A DNA stretch of 64,000 bases, taken from positions 1,153,627 through 1,217,626 of the forward strand of contig MTMB02000001.1 in assembly GCA_002011085.2 (NCBI GenBank). The letters run 5' to 3'. The stretch comes from Candidatus Geothermarchaeum rappei (lineage in GTDB: Archaea > Thermoproteota > Nitrososphaeria > Geothermarchaeales > JDFR-13). Shown one piece after another: positions 1 through 9,498 of the stretch (positions within the stretch are counted from its first letter, which is position 1; the number at the start of each line of letters is the position of its first letter). The notes beneath the pieces are model-generated. The model was not told the origin of the DNA. It saw only the letters and a program-made list of their open reading frames with translations, and did not search any database. The translations under genes and the position numbers were made by a program.

Positions 1-457
1 AATAAGTTTCAGGACTGGGTGTTAATATATTTAATTTTTTATTTATTCTGCCAAGCACGATTAAAGTAAACACTCTCAATAATGTTAGTCTGTCAAATAG
101 ATTCCTTAAAGAATATTGATAAACATATACACGTCTACTTTTTATTAAGATGTTATGAGGAATAGACATTAAAGGAAAATGCATTACATGTAAATCAGTA
201 CAATTTAAATCGAGATTATATATAGTTTCTAACCTATAAAAGGAAGATGGATTTGTAGCATAGAATATAATTGTTGAAGCGTTAGATGGTTCGTATTTTT
301 TTGCGAACCCTCTTACTTTATCAATAATCGAGAGTACAAACACATTATCATACATATTACCTAGTAACTCAATATAATTTCTAGATAATACGACTTCACC
401 CATATTCCATGGTTTGTGAAGACCATATGTTATAACTAAAGCATTCAAACTCCTCAC
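1..457 (-). CDS. Truncated CDS, N-terminal part of a probable glycosyltransferase
   Basis: The minus strand is open without a stop from position 457 to the left edge, giving about 152 residues whose C-terminus lies outside the window. The proposed start is GTG at 457-455, which overlaps the TGA of the upstream gene (456-454) in a GTGA arrangement; TTG at 448 is an alternative. The N-terminus (MRSLNALVITYGLHKPWNMG) has a beta-strand followed by a glycine-rich turn, as at the start of GT-B fold glycosyltransferases, and the composition matches the adjacent glycan genes. Family assignment is inferred mainly from context, because the nucleotide-sugar-binding half is missing. Confidence 0.6.
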   Translation of the reverse strand, partial: MRSLNALVITYGLHKPWNMGEVVLSRNYIELLGNMYDNVFVLSIIDKVRGFAKKYEPSNASTIIFYATNPSSFYRLETIYNLDLNCTDLHVMHFPLMSIPHNILIKSRRVYVYQYSLRNLFDRLTLLRVFTLIVLGRINKKLNILTPSPETY

Positions 458-1479
458 TCTAAATTTATCGCTCTGAATAATCTAACTAAAAATATTTTGT
501 TCTTGAAATTAGTAAATACCAATGGTAGACTTTTCCTCGAATTTTTTTCCCTAACTTTTTCGAAAAAAGCTCGTAACAATATTTTATAAGGATACTTATA
601 GGGAATCAATTTAACTAAAAAATCGTTAAAAGGTATTAAAACTAAGTCTCTATGTAATTTTTCTATAGTATTTTCTACAAACTCAATAGCATTATGGTCG
701 TTAATTAACTTTGCCAGATGATAAGATACAGAGAAATACACTGTAGTGGCTATTGTTAAATTATTTTCTTTGACAATCTTTATAAACCTGCTAAAAAAGT
801 CGGGAGATGAATAACTGGAACTAAATGAATGAATGTACATAAAATCACGTAAAAGATATGAAAGGTTCTTATATATTGAATGAGCAACTACTGTAGCAAG
901 TTCAGCTGCCGGAGATAATAGATATGTGTCAAAATCATCAACAAACAATTTTATCCATGGATATATTTGGGATACTCTATATTTTTTTACATATCTTGAT
1001 AAATTTTTTTTGTCGATATATTCAAATCCTCCGATAGATATGATATTATAAATGTCGATCATAACAGGGTCCGGTTTAAAGTTAGTTTTATAGTCTTCCA
1101 ACGTAGTACAATAATAGTAGGTTTCCATGATCTTAAAACCTTGGCTAAGCAACATATTTACAATTTGATTATAATTATTAAAACATAGTATGTCTATATC
1201 GGCTATCGCCTCTTCGAATGGAGGTAATGTCTTGAATATAGCATATTTTATATTGCTCTCTTTAAGTATCGTTGTTATTTCCTTTAACGTCTCAAATATT
1301 CTTACTAATCTGTTGACATGATATATGTATCTGTATGATTTCTTACGCAAGTTTGGAGATAAGGATAATAAATAAGTAAGTGGAATTTTGTTTATCTCTG
1401 CAAACTTATGTAACTCAGCATTATAAACGTTACTTGGTTTTTTCTTAATTAATTCGGATATGTATTTTTTTCTCATCAT
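454..1479 (-). CDS. Nucleotidyltransferase-like protein (NTP_transf_5 type)
   Basis: A 341-residue protein without membrane segments. Around residues 78-99 it has the pattern YAIFKTLPPFEEAIADIDIL: a Lys-Pro stretch followed by an Asp-x-Asp pair after a hydrophobic strand. This resembles the active site of the uncharacterised nucleotidyltransferase family often found in polysaccharide loci. The family is thought to share the polymerase-beta-like fold; no substrate is established. It sits inside the surface-glycan island, and its stop overlaps the next gene's GTG by four bases, which suggests translational coupling. A role in modifying a glycan or a lipid-linked sugar is inference. The gene is AT-rich like its neighbours. 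Confidence 0.55.
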   Translation of the reverse strand: MMRKKYISELIKKKPSNVYNAELHKFAEINKIPLTYLLSLSPNLRKKSYRYIYHVNRLVRIFETLKEITTILKESNIKYAIFKTLPPFEEAIADIDILCFNNYNQIVNMLLSQGFKIMETYYYCTTLEDYKTNFKPDPVMIDIYNIISIGGFEYIDKKNLSRYVKKYRVSQIYPWIKLFVDDFDTYLLSPAAELATVVAHSIYKNLSYLLRDFMYIHSFSSSYSSPDFFSRFIKIVKENNLTIATTVYFSVSYHLAKLINDHNAIEFVENTIEKLHRDLVLIPFNDFLVKLIPYKYPYKILLRAFFEKVREKNSRKSLPLVFTNFKNKIFLVRLFRAINLE

Positions 1480-1559
1480 TAAATGGCTTATTAACTGTTT
1501 TCATTTATATAATTAGAAAAATAAAGGCCTAATTAATTTAGCCAAGACTATAAAAAGGT

Positions 1560-3020
1560 TTATTTAAAAGTTATTTTGCGCGTGGATTTTAAACGTAACC
1601 TAGCGAGTTTATGGAATTCTTTAACTAAATCTGGATATGAATCTGCCAGATTTTCTTTTTCAAGAGGATCCTTTTGGGTATTATATAACTCCTTATTTTT
1701 AAGTTTTTCATAATAAATGAACTTCCATGGACCTATCCTTACTACAATAGCTCTTGGTTCATATGTAGTTATAAATTTATATCCTTTTCCTTTGTTAAAT
1801 ACAGAGGCTTCACTATAAAGTACTCGTGTTTTAAGATTATATTCTGGAAAACATGATATCGAGATACCGTCAACTCCATATAAAATGGAAGACGAATTTT
1901 CTTTTTTTATTAAGTCGGCAATAGTAGGGAGTAAATCGACTAAGGAAATGTTAATAGAGTCTATCTTGCATGAAGATAAATTAGGATTATAGAATATCAA
2001 TGGAACCTTTAAAAGTTCATCGTACATATGTGTGATATTACTTATACCCATATGCCCAAAAGCACCATGCTCTCCCAGCTCTTCTCCATGATCCGAAGTT
2101 ATGATGAGTATCGTATTCTCACTAATCTTTTTTTCATCAAGCCATTCAATAAACTTAGTAAGTATTTTTTCTATATATAATAATTCAGTTATTCTCATAC
2201 TTTTAGCAAAGGTTATTAGTTTTTCTTTTATATCATGATTGAAATAATCGGTGCCAGTCTTAATAGATATATAAAGCATCAGGTACAAAAATATTAGATT
2301 CACTATATCAACTTGCTGAAAACCATAGTCATCAAAGGCATTATCATTTAGATAAATATTATATGGAAAGTGAAGATCGTTTAAATGACACCATACGAAA
2401 AAGTTCTTTTCACTTCTAATAACTTTATCTATAAATTTTTTAACAATACAGAAAACCTCATTAGCTGTAAATATAAGATTATTTATTTTAATGCCCTCAT
2501 TTTTAATCATGTAATTTGATAAAAATGGAGGCATTTTAATCTTTATATTATTTATGAAGCGATGTATTTTCATTAAATATCTGGCATCTGTGTGATAAGC
2601 CATTAAGAGTGGTATATTTAAAAAAGATGGAGGATTCCTAGGATCATATACTTTTCGATAGAAACCCTCTATGAATACTTGAAATTTTTCTGAATAACCG
2701 AACCGTGAAGTTAGTATATCAGTATTAGGGATACCTAAATTGACGTATCCTTTCGAGTATAATATTTTTTGCAACGATAAATAATCACTGATACTGTGAT
2801 ACCCACCTTTTGTATAAGGATACAACCCTGTGAATATTGATTTAAAAGACGCCTTAGTATATGGAGCCGTCGCATATACATTTGAAAACTCTATAATATG
2901 TTTAGTTACATAGAGAGGCATTTTCTTTCTTAGAATTTTCAACCATTCATCATACCGTAAGGTATCAATAGTTATTAATATAATATTGGGATTCCTGATC
3001 TCGATAAAATTTTGATGCAT
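1560..3020 (-). CDS. Sulfatase-fold (alkaline phosphatase superfamily) protein without canonical catalytic Cys/Ser
   Basis: A 486-residue soluble protein of the sulfatase/phosphoglycerol-transferase family. Seen: the N-terminal metal-binding strand ILITIDTLRYDEW, the TGLYPY segment after the nucleophile region, and a C-terminal SDHGEELGEHG metal-binding motif. The nucleophile region reads APYTKASFKSIFTGLYP. The C/S-x-P/A-x-R signature needed for formylglycine formation is absent, and a Thr occupies the approximate nucleophile position. Members with Thr or Ser there act as phosphatases or phosphoglycerol/phosphoethanolamine transferases, so a phospho-substituent activity on the surface glycan is more likely than sulfate ester hydrolysis. 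This is inferred from family knowledge and context. No signal peptide is visible. Confidence 0.75.
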   Translation of the reverse strand: MHQNFIEIRNPNIILITIDTLRYDEWLKILRKKMPLYVTKHIIEFSNVYATAPYTKASFKSIFTGLYPYTKGGYHSISDYLSLQKILYSKGYVNLGIPNTDILTSRFGYSEKFQVFIEGFYRKVYDPRNPPSFLNIPLLMAYHTDARYLMKIHRFINNIKIKMPPFLSNYMIKNEGIKINNLIFTANEVFCIVKKFIDKVIRSEKNFFVWCHLNDLHFPYNIYLNDNAFDDYGFQQVDIVNLIFLYLMLYISIKTGTDYFNHDIKEKLITFAKSMRITELLYIEKILTKFIEWLDEKKISENTILIITSDHGEELGEHGAFGHMGISNITHMYDELLKVPLIFYNPNLSSCKIDSINISLVDLLPTIADLIKKENSSSILYGVDGISISCFPEYNLKTRVLYSEASVFNKGKGYKFITTYEPRAIVVRIGPWKFIYYEKLKNKELYNTQKDPLEKENLADSYPDLVKEFHKLARLRLKSTRKITFK

Positions 3021-3105
3021 GATAAAAAGGAAAATGATTAATATAACAATATTTTATTAGTTAACTTTTTTTCTAGAATTGTCTTGAGAGAACAAGATAC
3101 CGTTT

Positions 3106-4311
3106 CTACAACACTTCTTCAAACACTCGAATCAATTTAGTGAGAATTCTCAAGTTATCAAATCTAGTTAATATATCCTCTCTATTTTTCAATCCCAGCT
3201 CTTCTATCTGGTTAATATCCATAGATATGAACTCATCAATAGCATCAGCAAATTCTTCTATGTCACCAGGATGTATGAAACGTATTCCTCGAAAGCCATT
3301 TACTTGCTCATAAATCCCTCCTATTTTAGAGACTATTAATGGTCTACCTCTAAGACACGCTTCTGATGCAACGTATCCCCAAGGTTCGAACCATATAGAA
3401 GGGATAGTTACTACTCCTATTATTTTATAAAGGGCTTCGTATTGTCTATAGTTTAGTTTTCGATGAGGAAATATTCTGAGGTTCTTTAAATTACTACGAT
3501 AGCTCTCGTATATATGCTCTGCTTTAGTTATATGGAGCCAAGTGTTATTATGATGCTTATTAATCACCTTTACCCAAGCTTTCAACAATATTTCGAAACC
3601 TTTTAGGATGCTTACTCCCCCGAAATAACCTAGGTTTACTTTTTTAATACTAATAAATGACAAGTCTGGTAGAGGATTATGGATTACATGAGAAATACTC
3701 GCAAGCTGTGGAAGATGTCTAAGGAATATATTTTTTTGAGCATGAGACACAAATACAATTTTATCTACAAACTCCAGAAAATTCCTAAAATGTTTACTTA
3801 ATGCTGAATTAAAGAAAGCAGATAAAATATTTTCTGAGAGTCTTTTATTTATAATATTGCTATATAAGGATATACATTCAATACAATCCCAATAACTGGG
3901 CGATAAACAGTTTCTCTTCCACTTCAAATTATATAACGAACCAATTGGACATGCTGGAAAGTAAGAATGTAAATGTAAAACAATAGGTTTTTTAAATTTA
4001 AGTCTAATTACAGGTATTGCTGTTTCCCAGCCGTTCATATAAATTACATCACAAACTTTAAATAATTTCCTAAACTGCGTAATTAAGATCAGCGATTTAA
4101 TAGATGATACATATTTATTTAATATTCTGCATGGTATGCTATATATATACATATTCCCAACTTTCTTAATTAAAAAATCGGCATTACGCGAAAGAGTAAT
4201 GACGTTTACGTTAAATCCATACTTACTCAGCATTTTTGAGAAGATGTAAGTTGCAAGTTCTCCTCCACTTCCTTCTGGCCAAAATAATTCTGATAACACT
4301 AATATATTCAA
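3106..4311 (-). CDS. Family 4 glycosyltransferase (GT-B fold)
   Basis: A 401-residue protein. The N-terminus has the acceptor-side motif of GT4 enzymes (LSELFWPEGSGGE, with the Pro-x-x-Gly-Gly turn). The C-terminal half has the donor-binding segment EPWGYVASEACLRGRPLI, in which the E-x7-E pattern contacts the nucleotide sugar, followed by a glycine turn (SKIGGIYE). It would transfer a sugar from a nucleotide donor to a lipid-linked or protein-linked glycan on the cytoplasmic face. A cysteine-rich stretch at about residues 117-148, between the two lobes, is not typical of the family. Sugar and linkage cannot be read from the sequence. It belongs to a run of minus-strand glycan genes, 109 bases downstream of the gene at 4420-6123. 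Confidence 0.88.
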   Translation of the reverse strand: MNILVLSELFWPEGSGGELATYIFSKMLSKYGFNVNVITLSRNADFLIKKVGNMYIYSIPCRILNKYVSSIKSLILITQFRKLFKVCDVIYMNGWETAIPVIRLKFKKPIVLHLHSYFPACPIGSLYNLKWKRNCLSPSYWDCIECISLYSNIINKRLSENILSAFFNSALSKHFRNFLEFVDKIVFVSHAQKNIFLRHLPQLASISHVIHNPLPDLSFISIKKVNLGYFGGVSILKGFEILLKAWVKVINKHHNNTWLHITKAEHIYESYRSNLKNLRIFPHRKLNYRQYEALYKIIGVVTIPSIWFEPWGYVASEACLRGRPLIVSKIGGIYEQVNGFRGIRFIHPGDIEEFADAIDEFISMDINQIEELGLKNREDILTRFDNLRILTKLIRVFEEVL

Positions 4312-4419
4312 TTTTATCTGAAATTTAATTAAATTTATTCAATGGTAATGGGTTTTTTAGCTTCTTATCTTTATTAATTGATATTTAATAATTAAACAAA
4401 AGAACATTATTAATTTAGC

Positions 4420-6123
4420 TTAGTTGTGCATATATAATAATAAATATTTTGCATCGCTATAAATCAAGTTCCCATTAAAATCATTTATTAATGATAAAGT
4501 TATTTTCTGTAATCTTACATGTAAACTAGGATTAACAATATACTTACTTTCAAGGAATGTTATTGAATGATCTATAAAAATTAATGTATCTCTGGGAGGA
4601 GTAAAGTTTTTTATAATCATATCATTAAGGAAGGTATTAATAGGAAGATAATCTATCTTAGAAAACAAACTTGAGTTACCGAAAATCACTGTAAACAGGG
4701 GCATATCCGCTTTTAGTAATCCTATACCATAAACATTTGATTTATAAGGGATAAATATTGTCATATGTTTAATCAATCCCATTTTTCTGGATGGGCACTC
4801 AACATAGGTAATAGATGGAAGCCAGAGGATATATATTATTAAGATTAAACTTATCATCGTCAAGATATAAAGATTTTTTGAAGAGATCTTTGACTTTAAT
4901 TTAAAATGATACAATATGATAGCAATTAAAAAAGAAGAAAATGTTAGTGCAAACTGGTACGGTCTTAAGGAATTGGTTATCCATCCAATCCCGAAAACTA
5001 CAAAAAGTACGTTAATCGTATAAAAAACAACCAAAGGAATACACCAGTGTAAGGGACGGATATCTCTAATATGATATTTAAACAATTTAAACAACAGCAT
5101 GTATGGATAAAGTAATACAGAGGCTCCTATAATGCTTCTTATAAAAGTAAGTGTAGTATATTCTTGTTTAGCATGTCCTACTGAAAGCGATCCAAACATC
5201 CTTGGCTCAAATAACCCCCTGAACAAAGAGTCAACGAAATTAATCACTAATTCATATGTTCCTATAGTTATGTTTATCCATTGCATTATGTTCCAGCTTA
5301 TAAATATTAATACGAAACACGCTAATGGCTTAGATAAATTATGTGCAATATTCTTATTTTGTACTATTCCATATGAGACAATTATAGTAACAAGTAATAA
5401 AGCAAGAGTTGAAAAACCTATGTGTGTTATAGTTAATAAAATGAAAATTAAAATCAAAGTAATACTAAAGCCAAGTGACCACTCTCTGTGCTGTTGTAAA
5501 TAGGTTTTAATTATTAGGAATAAAAATAAAATGTATAAGGGTTCAGCAAATCCATATCTATTGGTAAATAGTAATACAAAAAATGTGCCTATAAATAACA
5601 ATACCATATGAGAAGAAATAATCTTATCAGTAAGAACATATAGTGAAGTGAACATACTAAATATTGAAAAAACATACAATAAAGTTGGTAGTAAGTGAAG
5701 AATAGCACTAAACGGATTTATGGATGATATTTCAATAAATATAGTGGCAAGTATAGTTGCACCAAAAGAATCACTAGAATAAATATGATCATTTTTTAAA
5801 AGATAGAAAATTTCTGCTTGTTTATATAGTTCTGTTTGAAAGGGGTATTTAAATAGTAAGAGAGGTAAGTATATTATATATGCTAAAATCAAAATATAAT
5901 ATAATTTTGATGAACTTTTGTTTGTTCCCTTTGTATAAAGGGAGTTTATGTTAATAAGTAATACAAAATAGAATGTAATATAGTATAAAGGAGATAAGCC
6001 CATCAAAAATTCTTGAAAGCTAGAGATTTTTTCATCAAATACTCGAGAACTCAAAATAGATGTGATGAGGAGAAAACCAGTTACAATAACCAGTGATATA
6101 TTTAAAAACAACCGTCTTTTCAT
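4420..6123 (-). CDS. Polytopic membrane protein, possible GT-C type glycosyltransferase
   Basis: A 567-residue, very hydrophobic protein with roughly 11-13 predicted membrane helices spread along its length and a C-terminal domain of about 130 residues (from about residue 440) outside the membrane. I do not recognise the family with confidence. The architecture resembles GT-C fold glycosyltransferases that use polyprenyl-phosphate sugars: many helices, a first extracytoplasmic loop rich in acidic residues (FQTELYKQAEIFYLLKNDH), and a soluble C-terminus. A membrane glycan polymerase is the alternative. The setting, between a GT4 gene and an FkbM methyltransferase, supports a role in surface glycan assembly but not a specific reaction. 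Its high AT content matches the rest of the island. Confidence 0.5.
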   Translation of the reverse strand: MKRRLFLNISLVIVTGFLLITSILSSRVFDEKISSFQEFLMGLSPLYYITFYFVLLININSLYTKGTNKSSSKLYYILILAYIIYLPLLLFKYPFQTELYKQAEIFYLLKNDHIYSSDSFGATILATIFIEISSINPFSAILHLLPTLLYVFSIFSMFTSLYVLTDKIISSHMVLLFIGTFFVLLFTNRYGFAEPLYILFLFLIIKTYLQQHREWSLGFSITLILIFILLTITHIGFSTLALLLVTIIVSYGIVQNKNIAHNLSKPLACFVLIFISWNIMQWINITIGTYELVINFVDSLFRGLFEPRMFGSLSVGHAKQEYTTLTFIRSIIGASVLLYPYMLLFKLFKYHIRDIRPLHWCIPLVVFYTINVLFVVFGIGWITNSLRPYQFALTFSSFLIAIILYHFKLKSKISSKNLYILTMISLILIIYILWLPSITYVECPSRKMGLIKHMTIFIPYKSNVYGIGLLKADMPLFTVIFGNSSLFSKIDYLPINTFLNDMIIKNFTPPRDTLIFIDHSITFLESKYIVNPSLHVRLQKITLSLINDFNGNLIYSDAKYLLLYMHN

Positions 6124-6149
6124 TATAACATCTTCGAGATTAAATTTAA

Positions 6150-7028
6150 TTATTTCTGTAGGAGTATATTTACTGTTTTGTGTATATTCTTAAGTCTCGT
6201 TGTGAAAATTGGCTCAATATCACCATTTGTATGGATAATATAAGGTCGTAAGGTTTTTTTTGAAATGAACTCGACTAATTCAGTAACGGATACGCCGATC
6301 TCTCTGAGGAATATAGGATTGTATTCAAATATTATCTGTATATCCTTAGATTTTGATATAAGTTTTGACATACCTCTTAATACATGTAATTCAGCTCCTT
6401 CCACGTCAATTTTAATTATTCGAGGTAGGGATGGATTAATACATGAAAAATAGTGATCTAGTGTTACGGTTTCTACTATAATGTATTTTTTAATTTCTTT
6501 ATATCTATACATAGAATGGCCACCAGGTTCAGCTGGGTTTAAAAATAATTTGGACGTACCTATGGAATATGAGCATGCTAGACGTTCACAGGTTACATTA
6601 CTAAGTTTGTTTAGTTTAATATTTCTCAATAATATGTCAAAGTTAAATGGTTCTGGTTCAAAAGAAAATACAAATCCTTCTTTATCTACTATTTTACTTG
6701 CTAAACATGTAAAGTAACCTATGTTAGCACCTACATCTACAAATATATCATCTTTTGTGAGGTTTTTTATTAAAAAGTTTGTAATTTCCTCTTCCCATAT
6801 GCCTTCTGATAATAGTTTACGACCTATTGGGCTATGTGGTATTACAAAAAGCCTAAGATCGTAAATAGTGTTAATTATCACTGCATCTTCTGGTTTTATA
6901 CTATTTAAAAAAGAATATAAAAATTCGTATCCAGTTTTTCTAATAAATTTATATTTATCAAGTCGAAGTCGATGGGCCATATCTAATATCTTACCCAGTA
7001 ATAATAACTTGACAGACTTTATTTTCAT
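6150..7028 (-). CDS. FkbM family SAM-dependent methyltransferase
   Basis: A 292-residue protein with the Rossmann-like class I methyltransferase core. The SAM-binding motif I FVDVGANIGYFT lies at about residues 96-107, the acidic ribose-binding residue in FSFEPEPFNF follows about 20 residues later, and the FkbM signature IKIDVEGAELHVLRGM lies in the second half. The family O-methylates hydroxyl groups of sugars or polyketides. In a surface-glycan island, methylation of a sugar on the S-layer or lipid-linked glycan is the natural inference. The gene starts eight bases below the end of the glycosyltransferase at 7037-8320 and is likely cotranscribed with it. Confidence 0.88.
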   Translation of the reverse strand: MKIKSVKLLLLGKILDMAHRLRLDKYKFIRKTGYEFLYSFLNSIKPEDAVIINTIYDLRLFVIPHSPIGRKLLSEGIWEEEITNFLIKNLTKDDIFVDVGANIGYFTCLASKIVDKEGFVFSFEPEPFNFDILLRNIKLNKLSNVTCERLACSYSIGTSKLFLNPAEPGGHSMYRYKEIKKYIIVETVTLDHYFSCINPSLPRIIKIDVEGAELHVLRGMSKLISKSKDIQIIFEYNPIFLREIGVSVTELVEFISKKTLRPYIIHTNGDIEPIFTTRLKNIHKTVNILLQK

Positions 7029-7036
7029 AATTTAGG

Positions 7037-8320
7037 CTATAATAATAGAAAACGCTTTAATAAGTTACATAAATTATTTATATCAAATTCTTTTTGTATT
7101 TTTAAAACATTTTGCTCTTTATTTACGAAAGAGCATTTCGCTATATTAAGCAATGCGCTATATATGACATCCTCGTCGGGATATACAGAAAGGCCTATAT
7201 CATATCTGTATACCAACCTATGCAGCTCTATACTTTCAGAAATATTTAATATGGGTTTACCACATGATATATAATCAAAGAATTTTGTGGGCAATCCAAT
7301 TTTAAGACCTTTAGAAAGTTTTAAAGGAACCAAACCAATATCACTTGCACATATATATAACAATGCTATAGACCTAGGAACATAACTATGGATATATATT
7401 ATGTCATTTAAATTTAACTCATGCACTAACCGCCTCAATTTATTTTTCATCTTGCCTTCCCCAACCAGTATTAAGCCAATATTATTTATCGACGTCTTTT
7501 GACGTAGGTTATAAAATGCTTTAATAATCGTGTCCAAACTTTGGGGAGGATCCATTACTCCTGTATAAATTATCAACTTTTTATCAATAAAACTTTCTGG
7601 CATTAATCTTTTTCTAATTAGAACGTTCCTAGCTCTCAATTTATTATAATGAATGATTTGTTCGATTCCCGTCGGTAAAAACATCATTTTATCCATATCA
7701 ATTTCATACCGTTTATTTAAGATCTTTTTCATGACGAGATTAGCAAGAGTAATTTTATCAGCTGCCCTGTACATTTTCCTAACCAGAGCATACATCAAAG
7801 GAATCATAAACTTATTTAAAGAACCTTTATATATCGTCTCGATTTGTTCCGGCAATAAATCTTGAACATCTATTAGAAAACGCATCTTCATTAATTTTGA
7901 GAAAATATATCCTGTCATGTAAGAGAATAAGGGAGGAAAATGGGTATATATGAAATCGATTTGAATATTTTCCTTTCTTAATTTTTTTCTAATAAGTATT
8001 AGAAAAATAATACTAATTACTGTAAAATACACATATCTTAATATCCTATCGACAAGCCGTATGTGCTGTAGTGGAATCATTTTTAGTCTGTATATTCTTA
8101 TATTTTTTTCGTTATTTAGAGTCCTTTCGGACATTATATCGAAAACTTTTACATTATGTCGTTCTGTTCTTTTTAAACCTCTTAAATAGCTAGGTTCAAC
8201 AGTTAATACTACGACATTATATCCAATTCTAGTCAACATTTTTGCTATATTTAAGGATCTAATTGCAGCGCCACCAAAATCAGGATAAAATTGTATGGTT
8301 GATATTAAACAGGTTTTCAT
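7037..8320 (-). CDS. Family 4 glycosyltransferase
   Basis: A GT-B fold glycosyltransferase of 427 residues when started at ATG 8320, which overlaps the TGA of the upstream gene by four bases (ATGA). A longer reading frame begins at 8359, but the 13 extra residues lie wholly inside the neighbouring gene. The N-terminus shows the GT4 acceptor loop (STIQFYPDFGGAAIRSLNIA). The C-terminal lobe carries GLPTKFFDYISCGKPIL, the donor-site helix, with GVMDPPQSLDTIIKAF at the start of the lobe. It likely adds one sugar to a lipid-linked oligosaccharide. A hydrophobic stretch at about residues 92-111 may peripherally attach it to the membrane. Confidence 0.87.
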   Translation of the reverse strand: MKTCLISTIQFYPDFGGAAIRSLNIAKMLTRIGYNVVVLTVEPSYLRGLKRTERHNVKVFDIMSERTLNNEKNIRIYRLKMIPLQHIRLVDRILRYVYFTVISIIFLILIRKKLRKENIQIDFIYTHFPPLFSYMTGYIFSKLMKMRFLIDVQDLLPEQIETIYKGSLNKFMIPLMYALVRKMYRAADKITLANLVMKKILNKRYEIDMDKMMFLPTGIEQIIHYNKLRARNVLIRKRLMPESFIDKKLIIYTGVMDPPQSLDTIIKAFYNLRQKTSINNIGLILVGEGKMKNKLRRLVHELNLNDIIYIHSYVPRSIALLYICASDIGLVPLKLSKGLKIGLPTKFFDYISCGKPILNISESIELHRLVYRYDIGLSVYPDEDVIYSALLNIAKCSFVNKEQNVLKIQKEFDINNLCNLLKRFLLL

Positions 8321-9483
8321 TTTAGTCGTGATAACATTTTTTTGACAATTATTGACCAATCATTATTTTGGGCATATTCTCTGCCAAATTTTGTTATTGT
8401 ATCTATGGACAGGTTACCATTTAAAACATTAATAATCTTACTCGCTAGGTCTTCTATATTTCCCACTTTTACAGGAATTATTCTATCTTTGATATCTACA
8501 TACGTGGGCAAATAATATGTTATTATTAGTGTTTCACACGCCATTGCTTCTAAAAATACTAAAGGGATGCATTCACCATAGCTAGGATGAATTAATATTT
8601 TTGAACTACATATAGTTCTTATTTTTTGATCCTCGGGTAAAAACCCAAGAAAATGAACATTACATTGTAGATTAAGATCTCTAATCATTTTTCTAAGGTG
8701 CTTCTCATAAATTGAGAGGCCTTTTCCTACTATAGCTAATTTACTATTAGGTAAAACATTTACAACAATTTTCCATGCTCTTACTAGATCATAAATACCT
8801 TTTCCTGGATGAATACGTCCCACAAAACATGCATCATAAGTCTTTCTTTCTTTATAAAGGTTCCTATAAATTTCATATTGATTGTTATTTATACCTACAC
8901 CAGCAACAAATATTTTTTTCTGCTCTATCTCATAATTATTTTCAAGAATCATAGCCACATAAGAAGATTCAGTGTAAATTATATCAGCATATTTCATTAA
9001 CTTCAACGATAAATATGTTAGCACTCCTCCTAACCCTCCTTTAAGCAGATCAGGATATACATGATAGTAAGGAAAAATAATAAAAATCCTTTTATGTCTA
9101 TAAAAGACTTTTATAACCAATGACAATAAAGTAGAGATAATATCATTATGAACTAGAATTATTATTCTTTCATGATCGTTTATGTTAATATGAATTAACT
9201 TAAAATATTTTAAAATAATCTGTATGATTCTAATAAGCATAATACTAGGAAAGAGGAGGAACCTGAGACTCTCGGGCGTATTTACTAACCTAAGATACTT
9301 TAGTTTTTTGGTAAAGCTTTTTTTATTAATTTCGTAATCTTTCCAGTTGCTAGGACCTAATATTAGAACATCTGTATTTTTATTATGAAACACTTTTACT
9401 AGTTCAATTATAGTTTTGCCACCACCAGTGACTTCAAAACTATACCATCCAGGAATGTTTACAAGCACTAGTTGACGATACAT
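8317..9483 (-). CDS. Family 4 glycosyltransferase
   Basis: A 388-residue GT-B protein. Motifs seen: the N-terminal glycine loop EVTGGGKTIIELVKVF, the lobe-start motif FVGRIHPGKGIYDLVRAW, and the donor-site signature HPSYGECIPLVFLEAMACE with the E-x7-E pair. All are standard for GT4 enzymes that transfer hexoses from UDP- or GDP-sugars with retention of configuration. It is directly coupled to the next glycosyltransferase by a four-base overlap and lies 15 bases below the UDP-GlcNAc 2-epimerase gene, so a shared mRNA is likely. The acceptor is unknown. Confidence 0.88.
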   Translation of the reverse strand: MYRQLVLVNIPGWYSFEVTGGGKTIIELVKVFHNKNTDVLILGPSNWKDYEINKKSFTKKLKYLRLVNTPESLRFLLFPSIMLIRIIQIILKYFKLIHININDHERIIILVHNDIISTLLSLVIKVFYRHKRIFIIFPYYHVYPDLLKGGLGGVLTYLSLKLMKYADIIYTESSYVAMILENNYEIEQKKIFVAGVGINNNQYEIYRNLYKERKTYDACFVGRIHPGKGIYDLVRAWKIVVNVLPNSKLAIVGKGLSIYEKHLRKMIRDLNLQCNVHFLGFLPEDQKIRTICSSKILIHPSYGECIPLVFLEAMACETLIITYYLPTYVDIKDRIIPVKVGNIEDLASKIINVLNGNLSIDTITKFGREYAQNNDWSIIVKKMLSRLK

Positions 9484-9498
9484 GATTCGTAGTAGATT

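Noticed and set aside
5132-5503. A 123-codon open frame on the plus strand opposite the polytopic membrane protein
   Set aside because: It lies wholly within a well-supported gene on the other strand, has an odd composition and no recognisable domain; AT-rich membrane genes often give open frames on the opposite strand.
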